This document shows, in pieces, positions 43,647-53,424 of a DNA stretch of 64,000 bases. How positions within the stretch are numbered: the first letter of the stretch is position 1; every line of letters begins with the position of its first letter. The stretch is from Streptococcus sp. S1 (lineage in GTDB: Bacteria; Bacillota; Bacilli; Lactobacillales; Streptococcaceae): positions 523,001 to 587,000 of the forward strand of contig NZ_CP139418.1 in assembly GCF_034137685.1 (NCBI RefSeq), in the 5' to 3' direction. The translations under genes were made by a program, and so were the position numbers. The notes under the pieces are model-generated. The model had not been told where the DNA came from and searched no databases. It saw only the letters and a list, made by a program, of their open reading frames with translations.

Positions 43647-43821
43647 GAGAGTGGGACAGAAATCGGTAATTCGTTAGAATTCGATTTCGTCGTCCCACCT
43701 CCGCACAGTTGAGTAGGGCTGTAAAAGCTGATGAAATCAGCGTAGTAGAGCCCACTCAACCACTGCGTCTTGCTCGACAATCCAAAAATAATTGAGAGGC
43801 TAGGACTTTTGTCCCAGCCTC
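43647..43821 (+). repeat. 175-bp dispersed repeat, copy A
   Basis: Its ends are GAGAGTGGGACA and TGTCCCAGCCTC, an inverted pair around TGGGACA/TGTCCCA. Internal paired parts include GAATTCG and GCTGATGAAATCAGC. It is nearly identical to the copies at 47292 and 59806. Here it lies between a plus-strand stop codon and the end of convergent dusB, and probably serves both as a terminator. Confidence 0.92.
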
Positions 43822-43834
43822 GCTTTTTGTATTT

Positions 43835-44812
43835 CTATGCTTTTAATTGTAAGAGTTCTTCAATCTCAGCCAGAGTGCTAGCTTGGGAGATGGCGCCGCG
43901 GAGTTTGGCTGCACCTGAGGTACCACGGAGGTAGTGAGGGGCGAGCCCTCGGAATTCACGAACGGCAATGTGCTCACCTTTGAGATCGATCAAGCGTTTC
44001 AAATGTTCGTAAGCAATCTTCATCTTGTCTTCAAAAGTCAAATCAGGCAGGATTTCTCCTGTTTCAAAGTAGTGATTGATTTGGTTGAAGAGATAAGGAT
44101 TGCCCATAGCAGCGCGACCAATCATGACCGCATCGGCACCGACTTCTTCGATCCGTTGTTTGGCATCTTGAACCGTACGGATATCTCCGTTTGCGATAAA
44201 TGGAATCTTAGTCAGAGCTTGTGCAACCTTGTGAAGGGTCTCAAGGTCCGCATGACCCGTATACATTTGCTCCCGAGTTCGTCCATGCATGGCGAGGGCA
44301 GAGACACCCGCGGCTTCAGCAGCGAGCGCATTTTCAACTGCTAGAGAAGGGTCCGACCAACCCGTCCGCATTTTAACAGTGAGGGGGATATCAAGGACGG
44401 ATTGAACCTTATTGATGATGGAGTAGATCTTGTCTGGGTCCTTGAGCCACATGGCGCCAGCCTCGTTCTTGACGATTTTATTCACCGGGCAACCCATGTT
44501 GATATCGACGATATCGGTCTTGGTATTTTCTTGGATAAATTCAGCTGCGCGTGCCAGGCTATCTTCGTCACTTCCAAAGAGTTGGATCGATACAGGATTT
44601 TCTCCTTCATCGATATGGAGCATGTGAAGCGTCTTTTCATTGTTGTACTGGATTCCCTTGTCAGAGACCATTTCCATCACAACGAGCCCTGCCCCCAGTT
44701 CTTTGGCAATGGTCCGGAAAGCTGAGTTGGTCACTCCGGCCATAGGTGCGAGGACCGTCCGGTTTGGGATCTCGACGTTCCCAATCATAAAAGGTGTATT
44801 AAGATTTGTCAC
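43835..44812 (-). CDS. dusB: tRNA-dihydrouridine synthase B
   Basis: 325-aa flavoenzyme that reduces uridines in the tRNA D-loop. The start is GTG 44812 with GGAGG 9 bp upstream, overlapping the end of hslO by 14 bp. Longer starts would lie deeper inside hslO. Motifs: [13 protein letters not shown], the catalytic Cys in [43 protein letters not shown] and [13 protein letters not shown] for FMN binding. It is co-transcribed with hslO. Confidence 0.93.
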   Translation of the reverse strand: MTNLNTPFMIGNVEIPNRTVLAPMAGVTNSAFRTIAKELGAGLVVMEMVSDKGIQYNNEKTLHMLHIDEGENPVSIQLFGSDEDSLARAAEFIQENTKTDIVDINMGCPVNKIVKNEAGAMWLKDPDKIYSIINKVQSVLDIPLTVKMRTGWSDPSLAVENALAAEAAGVSALAMHGRTREQMYTGHADLETLHKVAQALTKIPFIANGDIRTVQDAKQRIEEVGADAVMIGRAAMGNPYLFNQINHYFETGEILPDLTFEDKMKIAYEHLKRLIDLKGEHIAVREFRGLAPHYLRGTSGAAKLRGAISQASTLAEIEELLQLKA

Positions 44813-45671
44813 GAATGAGTTCCTCCAAGTCATTTTCGTCAAAGTGGTAGTGTGTTTGGCAGAATTGGCAGGTAATCTCTGCACCGTGATCTTCATCTTT
44901 CATCTCTTTCAGATCACTAGCTGGCAGACTTGCTAAAGCGTTCAAGAAACGCTCACGGCTGCAGTCGCACTGGAAGCGAAGTTCTTCTTCAGAGAGGCGT
45001 TTGAAAGGTTCATCCCCATAGATAGTGGCAAGAAGAGCTTCAATATGGTCTTCGGACTCCAACAGTGTGGAGATGGCAGGCATTTCTTGGATGCGTTTTT
45101 CAAAGCGCGCGATTTCTTCTTCCTTGGCATTTGGCAAGACCTGGAGCAAGAAACCACCAGCCACCTTGACCTTGTCTTCGTCATCCAAAAGGACATTGAG
45201 TCCAACTGCAGATGGTGTTTGTTGGCTTTCCGTCAGATAAAAGGCCAGGTCTTCTCCGATTTCACCGGTCACAAGAGGGGTCATGGAGTTATAAGGATTT
45301 CCCGTACCATAGTCAGTGATGACCAAGAATTCTCCGTTTCCGACAAATGGTCCCACCAGGACTTCACCAGTTGCGGTCTTCTTGATATCCACTCCAGGAT
45401 TTTGCACGTAGCCTTTAACATTTCCCTTGGTATCTGCCACGGTGATGATGGCTCCGAGTGAGCTAGTCCCAAGGACCTTGACCGTAATTTTAGTATCTCC
45501 TTTCTCGTTTGCTGCCAAGATTTGACTGGCAATGAGGGTACGGCCAAGTGCGACCGTGGAGCTAGCTTGTGTATGATGTTTTTCTTGGGCTGTTCGTACA
45601 GTTTCTGTACTGTCTAGTACATAGGCACGAAAAGCGCCACTTTCTGAGATAGTTTTAATAATTTTGTCCAT
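44799..45671 (-). CDS. hslO: Redox-regulated chaperone Hsp33
   Basis: 290-aa holdase chaperone activated by oxidation. The start is ATG 45671 ([20 protein letters not shown]). The zinc-binding switch is present near the C-terminus as CDC and CQFC (two Cys pairs). The core has the segment [20 protein letters not shown] and GYVQNPGVD. It is the first gene of the hslO-dusB pair on the minus strand, with 319 bp to purA on the other side. Confidence 0.94.
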   Translation of the reverse strand: MDKIIKTISESGAFRAYVLDSTETVRTAQEKHHTQASSTVALGRTLIASQILAANEKGDTKITVKVLGTSSLGAIITVADTKGNVKGYVQNPGVDIKKTATGEVLVGPFVGNGEFLVITDYGTGNPYNSMTPLVTGEIGEDLAFYLTESQQTPSAVGLNVLLDDEDKVKVAGGFLLQVLPNAKEEEIARFEKRIQEMPAISTLLESEDHIEALLATIYGDEPFKRLSEEELRFQCDCSRERFLNALASLPASDLKEMKDEDHGAEITCQFCQTHYHFDENDLEELIRDKS

Positions 45672-45760
45672 ACCTACTATTTTAGCACAAATCAAGCAAA
45701 GTGGGGACAAGGAGAGTTCCGAAAATCAGTTGCTTCAGAAGAAGAAATTGAAGTGAAGAA

Positions 45761-45773
45761 AATTCCGAACATT
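45761..45773 (+). promoter_or_regulatory. PurBox-like site between hslO and purA
   Basis: AATTCCGAACATT fits the PurBox pattern AWWWCCGAACWWT recognised by Gram-positive coccal PurR. A weaker half (TTCCGAAAAT) lies about 47 bp to the left. It is about 96 bp upstream of the purA -35. Confidence 0.6.
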
Positions 45774-45869
45774 ATTTCTAGAAAGAAGCAAATTCCAAGT
45801 AAAAGACGAGTTTCCTAGAGAAGTTAGGTGAAAAATGAAGAAGAAAAATAAACGATAGCCGAGTGGATC

Positions 45870-45898
45870 TTGAAAAAACATCAAAAATTGCTTATAAT
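45870..45898 (+). promoter_or_regulatory. Promoter of purA
   Basis: TTGAAA and TATAAT with a 17-bp spacer, giving a leader of about 85 nt. Confidence 0.85.
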
Positions 45899-45916
45899 AG
45901 AGTGTAAGACAAACTT

Positions 45917-45973
45917 GCAGGTGAGACTCCTGCCCTTAGTTTGAAGAAAGGCATAGATAGGGAACTATCTATG
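45917..45973 (+). promoter_or_regulatory. Structured purA leader
   Basis: Hairpin GCAGG-TGAGACT-CCTGC (45917-45933) and a perfect 9-bp hairpin CATAGATAG-GGAA-CTATCTATG (45952-45973). TGCC (45931-45934) can instead pair with GGCA (45950-45953), which would open both, so the leader may switch. An ATG at the foot of the second hairpin starts a seven-codon frame, MVYEKEL (45971-45994), overlapping the purA start. purA itself has no clear RBS. Confidence 0.5.
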
Positions 45974-45981
45974 GTATATGA

Positions 45982-47283
<1,302 letters not shown>

Positions 47284-47291
47284 TTAAAAAA

Positions 47292-47466
47292 GAGAGTGGG
47301 ACAGAAATCGGTAATTCGTTAGAATTCGATTTCGTCGTCCCACCTCCGCACAGTTGAGTATGGCTGTAAAAGCTGATGAAATCAGCGTAGTAGAGCCCAC
47401 TCAACCACTGCGTCTTGCTCGACAATCCAAAAATAATTGAGAGGCTAGGACTTTTGTCCCAGCCTC
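47292..47466 (+). repeat. 175-bp dispersed repeat, copy B
   Basis: Same as copy A with one visible base change (GAGTATGGCTG instead of GAGTAGGGCTG). It starts 9 bp after the purA stop and ends 25 bp before the HAD gene; the final TTTTT makes it a terminator. Confidence 0.92.
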
Positions 47467-47491
47467 TTTTTGAAAGCAGAAAGAGGAAAAA

Positions 47492-48136
47492 ATGTATCAA
47501 ACGATTTTATTTGACCTAGACGGCACCTTGACCAATTCAGAACTAGGGATTACCAACTCGGTGGCCTATGCCTTAGGAAAATATGGGATTCAAGTGCCAG
47601 ACAAGAAAGCATTGAGAGTTTTCATCGGTCCGCCCTTGCAGGAGTCTTTTGAGCGCTTTTATGGATTTTCTAAGGAAGAATGTTTAAAGGCCATTGACTA
47701 CTATCATGAGTATTTTTCCGAAAAAGGCCTTTATGAAAATGAGGTCTATCTAGGCGTTCCTGACTTGCTGGCTTCTCTCAAGCAGGCTGGCAAACAGTTG
47801 ATTGTAGCTACGTCAAAGCCTGAAGAATTTTCCATTCAAATTCTCAAACACTTTGGTTTGTATGATTATTTTGACTTTGTCGCTGGTGCGACCATGGATA
47901 GAAAACGTAGTAAAAAAAGCGATGTTATCCAGTATGCCTTGGAGCAAAATGGGATTACAGATTTGGCGCATACCATCATGATTGGAGACAGGGAGCACGA
48001 TGTGCTTGGCGCTCAAGCGCAAAAGCTTGATTCTATCGGTGTCCTTTATGGCTTTGGAAGCAGGGAAGAATTGGAAGAAGCCGGCGCCACCTATATTGCT
48101 CAAGAAGTTGGCGAAATTGCAGCTTTTATAGGATAA
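47492..48136 (+). CDS. HAD-superfamily phosphatase, phosphoglycolate phosphatase-like
   Basis: 214-aa HAD hydrolase. Motif I is FDLDGTLTNSE, with the nucleophile Asp and the cap domain following. Motif II is VATSKP, motif III a Lys in the RKRSKKSD segment, and motif IV MIGDREHDVLGA. The cap type and sequence resemble the Gph/PGMB-like phosphatases of streptococci. The substrate is not known. RBS AGAGGAAAAA precedes ATG 47492. It lies between copy B of the repeat and an AT-rich accessory island. Confidence 0.88.
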   Translation: MYQTILFDLDGTLTNSELGITNSVAYALGKYGIQVPDKKALRVFIGPPLQESFERFYGFSKEECLKAIDYYHEYFSEKGLYENEVYLGVPDLLASLKQAGKQLIVATSKPEEFSIQILKHFGLYDYFDFVAGATMDRKRSKKSDVIQYALEQNGITDLAHTIMIGDREHDVLGAQAQKLDSIGVLYGFGSREELEEAGATYIAQEVGEIAAFIG

Positions 48137-48254
48137 CCTTTTCCAAAATATTAAAAGTTGGAACTTTTCTAATCTGCTGAATATTGCTTGATTTAATATT
48201 TCTATCGGTGTATGCTTACTGTAGGTTAAGTCACACAGATTAAGAGGTGATAAT

Positions 48255-48545
48255 ATGAATTTGTCACGATATATATTAAAATATAGGACTGATGATGGTA
48301 CGTTGTATTTTAATACTAAAACCAATCATTCATTTTTTCTTACGAATGAATTGAATAGAGTAGTCGACAGCAATGATGTGATTAGGAAAGAGTTTCATGC
48401 TTATCTTGATAAAAATAAATATTTAAGTGAGGGTGAGTATGAGGTCGAAAAGTATCTATGTAAAAGTGTGAAGGAAAAAATTCGTAAAAATTTAGCACTT
48501 TTCGCTTTGTCAAAATCTTATAATGACATTTTAGATGTGGACTAG
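48255..48545 (+). CDS. Unrecognised 96-aa protein of a peptide-maturation-like locus
   Basis: I do not recognise this protein with certainty. It begins MNLSRYILKYRTDDGTLYFN and continues with TKTNHSFFLTNELNRVV. That pattern (a short beta-hairpin, then 'FFLTNEL') is like the N-terminal recognition region of radical-SAM peptide maturases or a stand-alone RiPP recognition element. It has no iron-sulfur CxxxCxxC motif, so it is no complete maturase. The C-terminal half is Lys/Glu-rich and helical. RBS AGAGGTGATA precedes the ATG. It is 13 bp upstream of a small Cys-containing peptide gene, in an AT-rich stretch unlike its neighbours. Confidence 0.6.
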   Translation: MNLSRYILKYRTDDGTLYFNTKTNHSFFLTNELNRVVDSNDVIRKEFHAYLDKNKYLSEGEYEVEKYLCKSVKEKIRKNLALFALSKSYNDILDVD

Positions 48546-48558
48546 AAAAGAAGATATC

Positions 48559-48642
48559 ATGAAGGTTAAAGTGAATAACAAATTCGATGACAAAATGAAT
48601 GCTAAACCTAGAGTATTTAACTATAATTGTGATTGTAAATAA
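48559..48642 (+). CDS. 27-aa precursor-like peptide ending in YNCDCK
   Basis: Small frame with a reasonable RBS (AGAAAAGAAG). The peptide has a charged, leader-like first half (MKVKVNNKFDDKMNAK) and a C-terminal end RVFNYNCDCK. Two Asn-x-x-Cys registers are present (N21/C24 and N23/C26), the spacing of NxxC-type streptococcal thioether RiPPs. It lies between the 96-aa gene and an ABC exporter and is followed by an attenuator hairpin, typical for a highly expressed precursor gene. No modifying radical-SAM gene is present in the window, so maturation is unproven. Confidence 0.55.
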   Translation: MKVKVNNKFDDKMNAKPRVFNYNCDCK

Positions 48643-48666
48643 TCACGATTTTAAATAAATTAGAGA

Positions 48667-48692
48667 AGAGGGTTGTGCTAGCCCTCTATTTT
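48667..48692 (+). terminator. Attenuator between the peptide gene and the ABC exporter
   Basis: AGAGGG / CCCTCT stem with a 9-nt loop, followed by ATTTTG. It would favour peptide mRNA over exporter mRNA. Confidence 0.6.
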
Positions 48693-48707
48693 GATGGATG
48701 ATAATTA

Positions 48708-50282
48708 TGAGAAATATTTATAAGTACATTGATAAGAAGTATCTTTTTCCTATTTTTTAGGGCGTATTGTGAATAGTGGTTTGGTGTTGGCGCAACCTCT
48801 GATTTTAACGAAGGCCTTGAAGTTAGATCAAGACGGCCTTTCTTATGGAAAAATTCTCAATTTTGTTTTATTTGGTTTGTCTGTCTATCTTGTTATTTAT
48901 AGTCTGATGCTGTTTTCAAACCATTCGCACAATATATTCCGAAGAGAAATCAACAAAAGTGTCCGTGCCCTTTTATTTAAGAAAGTCATATTGAATCCTA
49001 AATTTTCCAATGATGAAAAAGTTAGTCTGCTAACTCAAGATATGGAATATGTGGGCGATAATTATTTGGAAAATATAAATGTTATGGTGAGTTGGGGATT
49101 TGTCGCCCTTGTTACAGCCATTTATATTGTTTCACAAAATTTTCTCTTAGGACTTATTTTTGTCATTTTTACGATTATGAGACCTATTCCTCAGTTCATC
49201 ATGAATCGTCGTTTACAAGATTCGGGAGACAGCTGGTCCAAGCTTAGAACGAAATTACATGGGCTTGTCTCGGATAGTATGCAAGGCAGCCAAACCTTAC
49301 GGATTAATCAGGCCATGAGGCTGAATGAAGAGCGCGTGAATGATTTAAACGGAGAATATCAAAAAGCCATCCAAAGATTTTGTTTCACACATAATATTAT
49401 TTTTTTCTTTAATGGATTTATGGTCTTTTTTAGTCAGGTTGTTCCTCTTGCTTTAGGCTTTTATTTGAGTTTACAGGGAAATTCTATTTCTATTACAAGC
49501 CTCATCTCTATGTATGTTGCTGCGGGGATGCTGGTAGAACCGATCCAAACTCTGATGTACAGTGCAGCCAATCTCCAAGGTGCCTTGCCGACTGCGAACC
49601 GCCTGTTTAAGATTATCGAGGAAGAACCTGATTTCGAAGAGACAAAGGATCAATTTGTTGAAAATCTCGAATCGTTGCGCTTAAATCATATTTCAAAAAG
49701 TTTTGCTGAACGTCAGCTTTTTTCTGATTTGACGGCGACGATTTCAGTAGGTCAGAAGGTCTTAATCAAAGGACCGAGCGGGTCTGGAAAGACGACTCTT
49801 TTTCGCTTGATTTTAGGAGAAGAAGTATGTGATGAGGGTGACATTTTCGTTCAGTATGATGGAAATCAAATAACGAGTCATTTCCAAGGGAATATCGGTT
49901 TAATTAGCCAGCATCCCTTCCTGTTTAACGATACTATCCGCTATAATCTAACTTTTGGTCAGCCTTTTCAGGACCATGAATTATGGAGGTATTGGACCGA
50001 GTTGGCTTAATAGATGAATTTCAGGATATTTTGAATGTAGAAATTCATAATAATGGTGAAAACATTTCAGGAGGTCAGCGTGTCAGATTAGAGTTGGCTC
50101 GTTTTCTCTTACGCGAGAAGGATATTTTATTAGCGGACGAAGTGACATCAGCTTTGGACGAAAAAAATAGTCGTCTGGTTAGAGACCTAATCTTTTCTTT
50201 GCCGATCACGGTACTAGAAATAGCCCATCATATTGATGAAGAAGAGCGCTATGACCAAATCCTTGAGTTACGTAAAGGATGA
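48708..50282 (+). pseudogene. ABC exporter (peptide exporter type) broken by two frameshifts
   Basis: Half-transporter with an N-terminal membrane domain and a C-terminal ATPase, about 525 codons if repaired. Frame 1 starts MRNIYKYIDKKYLFPIF and stops at TAG 48759-48761. Adding one T to the T6 run at 48754-48759 gives IFLGRIVNSGLVLAQP and joins the second frame (48769-50010). That frame has Walker A KGPSGSGKTT and loses phase near 49980; one extra base (TTATGG to TTAATGG) joins the last frame, with ISGGQRVRLELA (signature) and ILLADEVTSALD (Walker B). No intact exporter is made unless slippage restores phase. It is the exporter expected for the small peptide upstream. Confidence 0.85.
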
Positions 50283-50500
50283 GCGATGCCACAATAGTTG
50301 GTTCTGCGACAAAGCGGATAGTAGTAAGCCAGCAATTTGTCAGATATTTTTGAGATTCTAAGTGGTGATATTTCCAAAATCATCAATACTCAGAGAACTT
50401 AAGCTTTATTTAAGATAGGCCAGCTATACTAGAAGCATAAACAAAGACCTCCTAACTTTGTTTAAACCTCCTAAACTTTTTCATAATAATCTCCCATAAG

Positions 50501-50527
50501 AGTCGCCCAATCGGCGGCTTTTTTTGT
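50501..50527 (+). terminator. Terminator upstream of tadA
   Basis: GTCGCC-CAATC-GGCGGC with T7 tract. In the 300-bp gap before it, AAACAAAG / CTTTGTTT (50439-50463) can pair and a TATACT lies near 50425. No protein gene is supported there. Confidence 0.75.
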
Positions 50528-50547
50528 GAGTCGTAAGCTGCCTATGG

Positions 50548-50553
50548 TATAAT
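50548..50553 (+). promoter_or_regulatory. -10 element of tadA
   Basis: TATAAT preceded by GG. It overlaps the ATG at 50552, which therefore cannot be the tadA start. Confidence 0.7.
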
Positions 50554-50584
50554 GAACAAAGAAACTAAAAGGAAGAAGGAAGAG

Positions 50585-51094
50585 ATGGACTACACGATAG
50601 AGGAAAAAGCGATGTTTATGAGGGAAGCCCTGAAGGAGGCGGAGATTGCCCTCGCCAATGATGAAATACCGATTGGCTGTGTCTTGGTCAAGGATGGTCA
50701 GATTATCGGGCGTGGACATAATGCGCGTGAGGAGCTGCAGCGGGCGGTCATGCATGCGGAAATCATGGCGATCGAGGAGGCCAATCAGCGTGAAAATAGC
50801 TGGCGCCTGCTGGATACGACGCTTTTTGTCACGATTGAGCCCTGTGTCATGTGTAGTGGTGCCATTGGTCTAGCTCGGATTCCCCAGGTGATTTACGGGG
50901 CGACCAATCAGAAGTTCGGTGGAGCAGGTAGTCTCTACGACATTTTGGCAGATGAACGCCTCAATCACCGAGTCGAAGTAGAAACAGGAATCTTGGAAGC
51001 AGAATGTGCAGCCATCATGCAGACCTTCTTCCGCCAAGGTCGAGAACGAAAAAAACAAGCCAAACTCGCAGCCAAGGCCGAAACACAAGAATAA
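50585..51094 (+). CDS. tadA: tRNA adenosine(34) deaminase
   Basis: 169-aa zinc deaminase that makes inosine at the wobble base of tRNA-Arg(ACG). The start is ATG 50585 behind GGAAGAAGGAAGAG; the earlier ATG 50552 lies in the -10 element. The zinc site is HAEIMAIEEA (His plus catalytic Glu) and EPCVMCSGA (two Cys). NDEIPIGCVLVKDG is conserved. The Lys/Glu/Ala-rich C-terminus is usual in streptococci. SRP RNA follows, a common arrangement in the genus. Confidence 0.94.
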   Translation: MDYTIEEKAMFMREALKEAEIALANDEIPIGCVLVKDGQIIGRGHNAREELQRAVMHAEIMAIEEANQRENSWRLLDTTLFVTIEPCVMCSGAIGLARIPQVIYGATNQKFGGAGSLYDILADERLNHRVEVETGILEAECAAIMQTFFRQGRERKKQAKLAAKAETQE

Positions 51095-51140
51095 AAACCG
51101 GACCTTTGCAAATCGAACAAATTATGATATAATACCTATC

Positions 51141-51217
51141 GGAGCAACAGTTCTGCGTGAAGCGGGTCAGGGGAGGAATCCAGCAGCCCTAAGCGAAGTG
51201 AACTGTGTGCTCTTTTT
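51141..51217 (+). ncRNA. ffs: Signal recognition particle RNA (small bacterial type)
   Basis: Contains the SRP signature: GGGTCAGGGGAGGAATCC followed by AGCAGCCC, the Ffh-binding asymmetric loop. The ends pair: GAGCA-ACAGTTC with GAACTGT-GTGCTC. A promoter lies in front (TTGCAA near 51106, TATAAT 51129-51134), and a T6 tract ends it. Ends are approximate to a few bases. Confidence 0.9.
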
Positions 51218-51227
51218 TCTATAGCTC

Positions 51228-51545
51228 TTAGTGAGGTAAGCCTGTAAGGCGCAACCGAACTTAGAGATATTGATCCTGAGGAGCGAAGCGACGTGAGGGC
51301 TATAGCGTAACATGAAATTAGCCTATAAGGCGCAACCGAGCTTAGAGATATTGATCCTGAGGAGCGAAGCGACGTGAGGGCTATAGCGTAACATGAAATT
51401 AGCCTGTAAGGCGCAACCGAGTTTAGAGATATTGACCCTGAGGAGCGAAGCAACGTGAGGGCTATAGCGTAAATGAAATTAGCCAGAAAGTCGCAGATGA
51501 GTTTAGAGATATTGACCCTGAGGATCGAAGCGACGTGAGGGCTAT
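51228..51545. repeat. 81-bp tandem repeat behind the SRP RNA gene
   Basis: Four units of 81, 81, 80 and about 64 bp, starting at 51240, 51321, 51402 and 51482, with a partial lead-in. Each unit has GCCTGTAAGGC (small hairpin; loop varies), TTAGAGATATTGA, GGAGCGAAGC and GAGGGCTATAGC. The first two are nearly identical and the last is most diverged. The minus strand is open as SYAIALTSLRSSGSI repeats, but there is no coding evidence. The rest of the gap to pgi has a hairpin AGTCAT / ATGACT and the pgi control region. Confidence 0.88.
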
Positions 51546-51657
51546 TGCTCACCAGAGTCATGTAGAAATGACTTTGATATCCAAAGAATAAAAGAGAAAA
51601 AATAGAGTTTCGTGAGAAGCTTCTTTTTTTATTTTCTAGCCAAAAATAGTGCAAATA

Positions 51658-51671
51658 TGCAAACGATTGCT
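51658..51671 (+). promoter_or_regulatory. cre-like site upstream of pgi
   Basis: TGCAAACGATTGCT differs from TGNAANCGNTNNCA only at the last base. A weaker one, TGAAAACGTTTTAT, is at 51715-51728. Both lie upstream of the pgi promoter. Confidence 0.45.
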
Positions 51672-51741
51672 ATTGCGTCGTTGCTTGATTTGTGAAAATA
51701 AAAAAATTAGCAAATGAAAACGTTTTATAGATTGGTTTCCC

Positions 51742-51770
51742 TTGATTAAATCCGTGTAAAGCGATATCAT
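51742..51770 (+). promoter_or_regulatory. Promoter of pgi
   Basis: TTGATT and TATCAT with a 17-bp spacer, 28 bp before the ATG. Confidence 0.75.
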
Positions 51771-51798
51771 AGAGGAGAACAAAATTTGGAGGAATAAC

Positions 51799-53148
51799 AT
51801 GTCTCATATTAAATTTGACTACTCAAAAGTTTTGGGTAAATTTGTTGCCCCACATGAAGTGGAATACATGCAACCACAAGTGACTGCAGCTGATGAATTG
51901 ATCCGTAAAGGAACAGGTGCTGGTAGCGACTTCTTGGGTTGGTTGGACCTTCCTGAAAATTACGACCGCGAAGAATTTGACCACATCTTGAAAGCTGCTG
52001 AACAAATCAAATCAGACAGCGATGTTTTGGTCGTGATCGGTATCGGTGGGTCATACCTTGGAGCCAAAGCAGCTATTGACTTCTTGAACCACCACTTTGC
52101 AAACTTGCAAACAAAAGAAGAACGCAAAGCTCCACAAATCCTTTATGCTGGAAACTCAATCTCATCTACTTACCTTGCTGACTTGGTAGAGTATGTTGCA
52201 GACAAAGACTTCTCAGTAAACGTGATTTCTAAATCAGGTACAACTACTGAACCAGCTATCGCTTTCCGTGTCTTCAAAGAACTCTTGGTGAAGAAATACG
52301 GTCAAGAAGAAGCTAACAAACGGATCTACGCAACTACTGACCGCCAAAAAGGTGCTGTTAAGGTTGAAGCAGATGCGAACGGTTGGGAAACATTTGTAGT
52401 TCCAGATGATATCGGTGGACGCTTCTCAGTATTGACAGCAGTTGGATTGCTTCCAATCGCTGCATCAGGTGCAGATATCAAAGCCCTTATGGAAGGTGCT
52501 AACGCAGCTCGTAAAGACTATACTTCAGATAAACTTTCTGAAAACGAAGCTTACCAATACGCAGCAGTTCGTAACATCCTTTACCGTAAAGGTTATGCAA
52601 CCGAAATCTTGGTAAACTACGAGCCATCCCTTCAATACTTCTCAGAATGGTGGAAACAATTGGCTGGTGAGTCAGAAGGGAAAGACCAAAAAGGAATCTA
52701 CCCAACTTCAGCTAACTTCTCAACAGACTTGCACTCATTAGGTCAATTTATCCAAGAAGGAACTCGTATCATGTTTGAAACAGTTGTCCGCGTGGACAAA
52801 CCACGTAAGAACGTGATCATCCCTACATTGGAAGAAGACCTTGATGGACTTGGTTACCTCCAAGGAAAAGACGTTGACTTCGTAAACAAAAAAGCAACTG
52901 ACGGTGTTCTTCTTGCCCACACTGACGGTGACGTGCCAAACATGTACGTAACTCTTCCTGAGCAAGATGCCTTCACTCTTGGTTATGCCATCTACTTCTT
53001 CGAATTGGCAATCGCCCTTTCAGGTTACTTGAATGCGATCAACCCATTTGACCAACCAGGTGTTGAAGCTTACAAGAAAAATATGTTTGCCCTTCTTGGT
53101 AAACCAGGATTTGAAGAACTTGGAGCAGAACTCAACGCTCGTCTTTAA
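51799..53148 (+). CDS. pgi: Glucose-6-phosphate isomerase
   Basis: 449-aa glycolytic enzyme converting glucose-6-phosphate and fructose-6-phosphate. The phosphate site is [17 protein letters not shown] and [16 protein letters not shown], and the conserved [16 protein letters not shown] follows. The C-terminal signature is [21 protein letters not shown]. Codon bias is strong (high expression). RBS TGGAGGAATAAC precedes the ATG. It is a single gene with its own promoter and terminator, preceded by cre-like sites. Confidence 0.97.
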   Translation: MSHIKFDYSKVLGKFVAPHEVEYMQPQVTAADELIRKGTGAGSDFLGWLDLPENYDREEFDHILKAAEQIKSDSDVLVVIGIGGSYLGAKAAIDFLNHHFANLQTKEERKAPQILYAGNSISSTYLADLVEYVADKDFSVNVISKSGTTTEPAIAFRVFKELLVKKYGQEEANKRIYATTDRQKGAVKVEADANGWETFVVPDDIGGRFSVLTAVGLLPIAASGADIKALMEGANAARKDYTSDKLSENEAYQYAAVRNILYRKGYATEILVNYEPSLQYFSEWWKQLAGESEGKDQKGIYPTSANFSTDLHSLGQFIQEGTRIMFETVVRVDKPRKNVIIPTLEEDLDGLGYLQGKDVDFVNKKATDGVLLAHTDGDVPNMYVTLPEQDAFTLGYAIYFFELAIALSGYLNAINPFDQPGVEAYKKNMFALLGKPGFEELGAELNARL

Positions 53149-53156
53149 TCAATAGA

Positions 53157-53186
53157 CAAAACGATCTCGTAAGAGGTCGTTTTTTT
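53157..53186 (+). terminator. Terminator of pgi
   Basis: AAAACGATCTC-GTAA-GAGGTCGTTTT with T7. Confidence 0.9.
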
Positions 53187-53424
53187 ACTTGCTAAACAAA
53201 CTCATATTTTTGTCCCCTGGAATCAATTATAAAAACACGATCTAGTTATGTTTCTCAATCATATGGTTAACTGATTGCTATTGTCCCCCTTCGCAAGAAA
53301 TTTTAATAGAAATTTCTAAAAGGTCCGATCTATCTCCGATCTTTTTCAGTCTTAACAGACAGGAGTTGGTCCTTGCTTGGTTTTATGTTATAGTAGAAGA
53401 GAAGAATAAAAAGGAGAATTCGAA

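Noticed and set aside
50283..50500. Possible small RNA before tadA (TATACT near 50425, hairpin, terminator at 50501)
   Set aside because: The -35 is poor and nothing in the sequence resembles a known RNA family. It may equally be debris of the neighbouring island.
51228..51545. CRISPR array
   Set aside because: The unit is 81 bp without alternating constant repeat and unique spacer, and no cas genes are present. No other array is seen in the window.
51136..51654. 172-aa minus-strand frame with repeated SYAIALTSLRSSGSI
   Set aside because: It is the reverse of the 81-bp tandem array and runs into the SRP RNA gene. No RBS or family similarity, and one unit has 80 bp, which shifts the frame.
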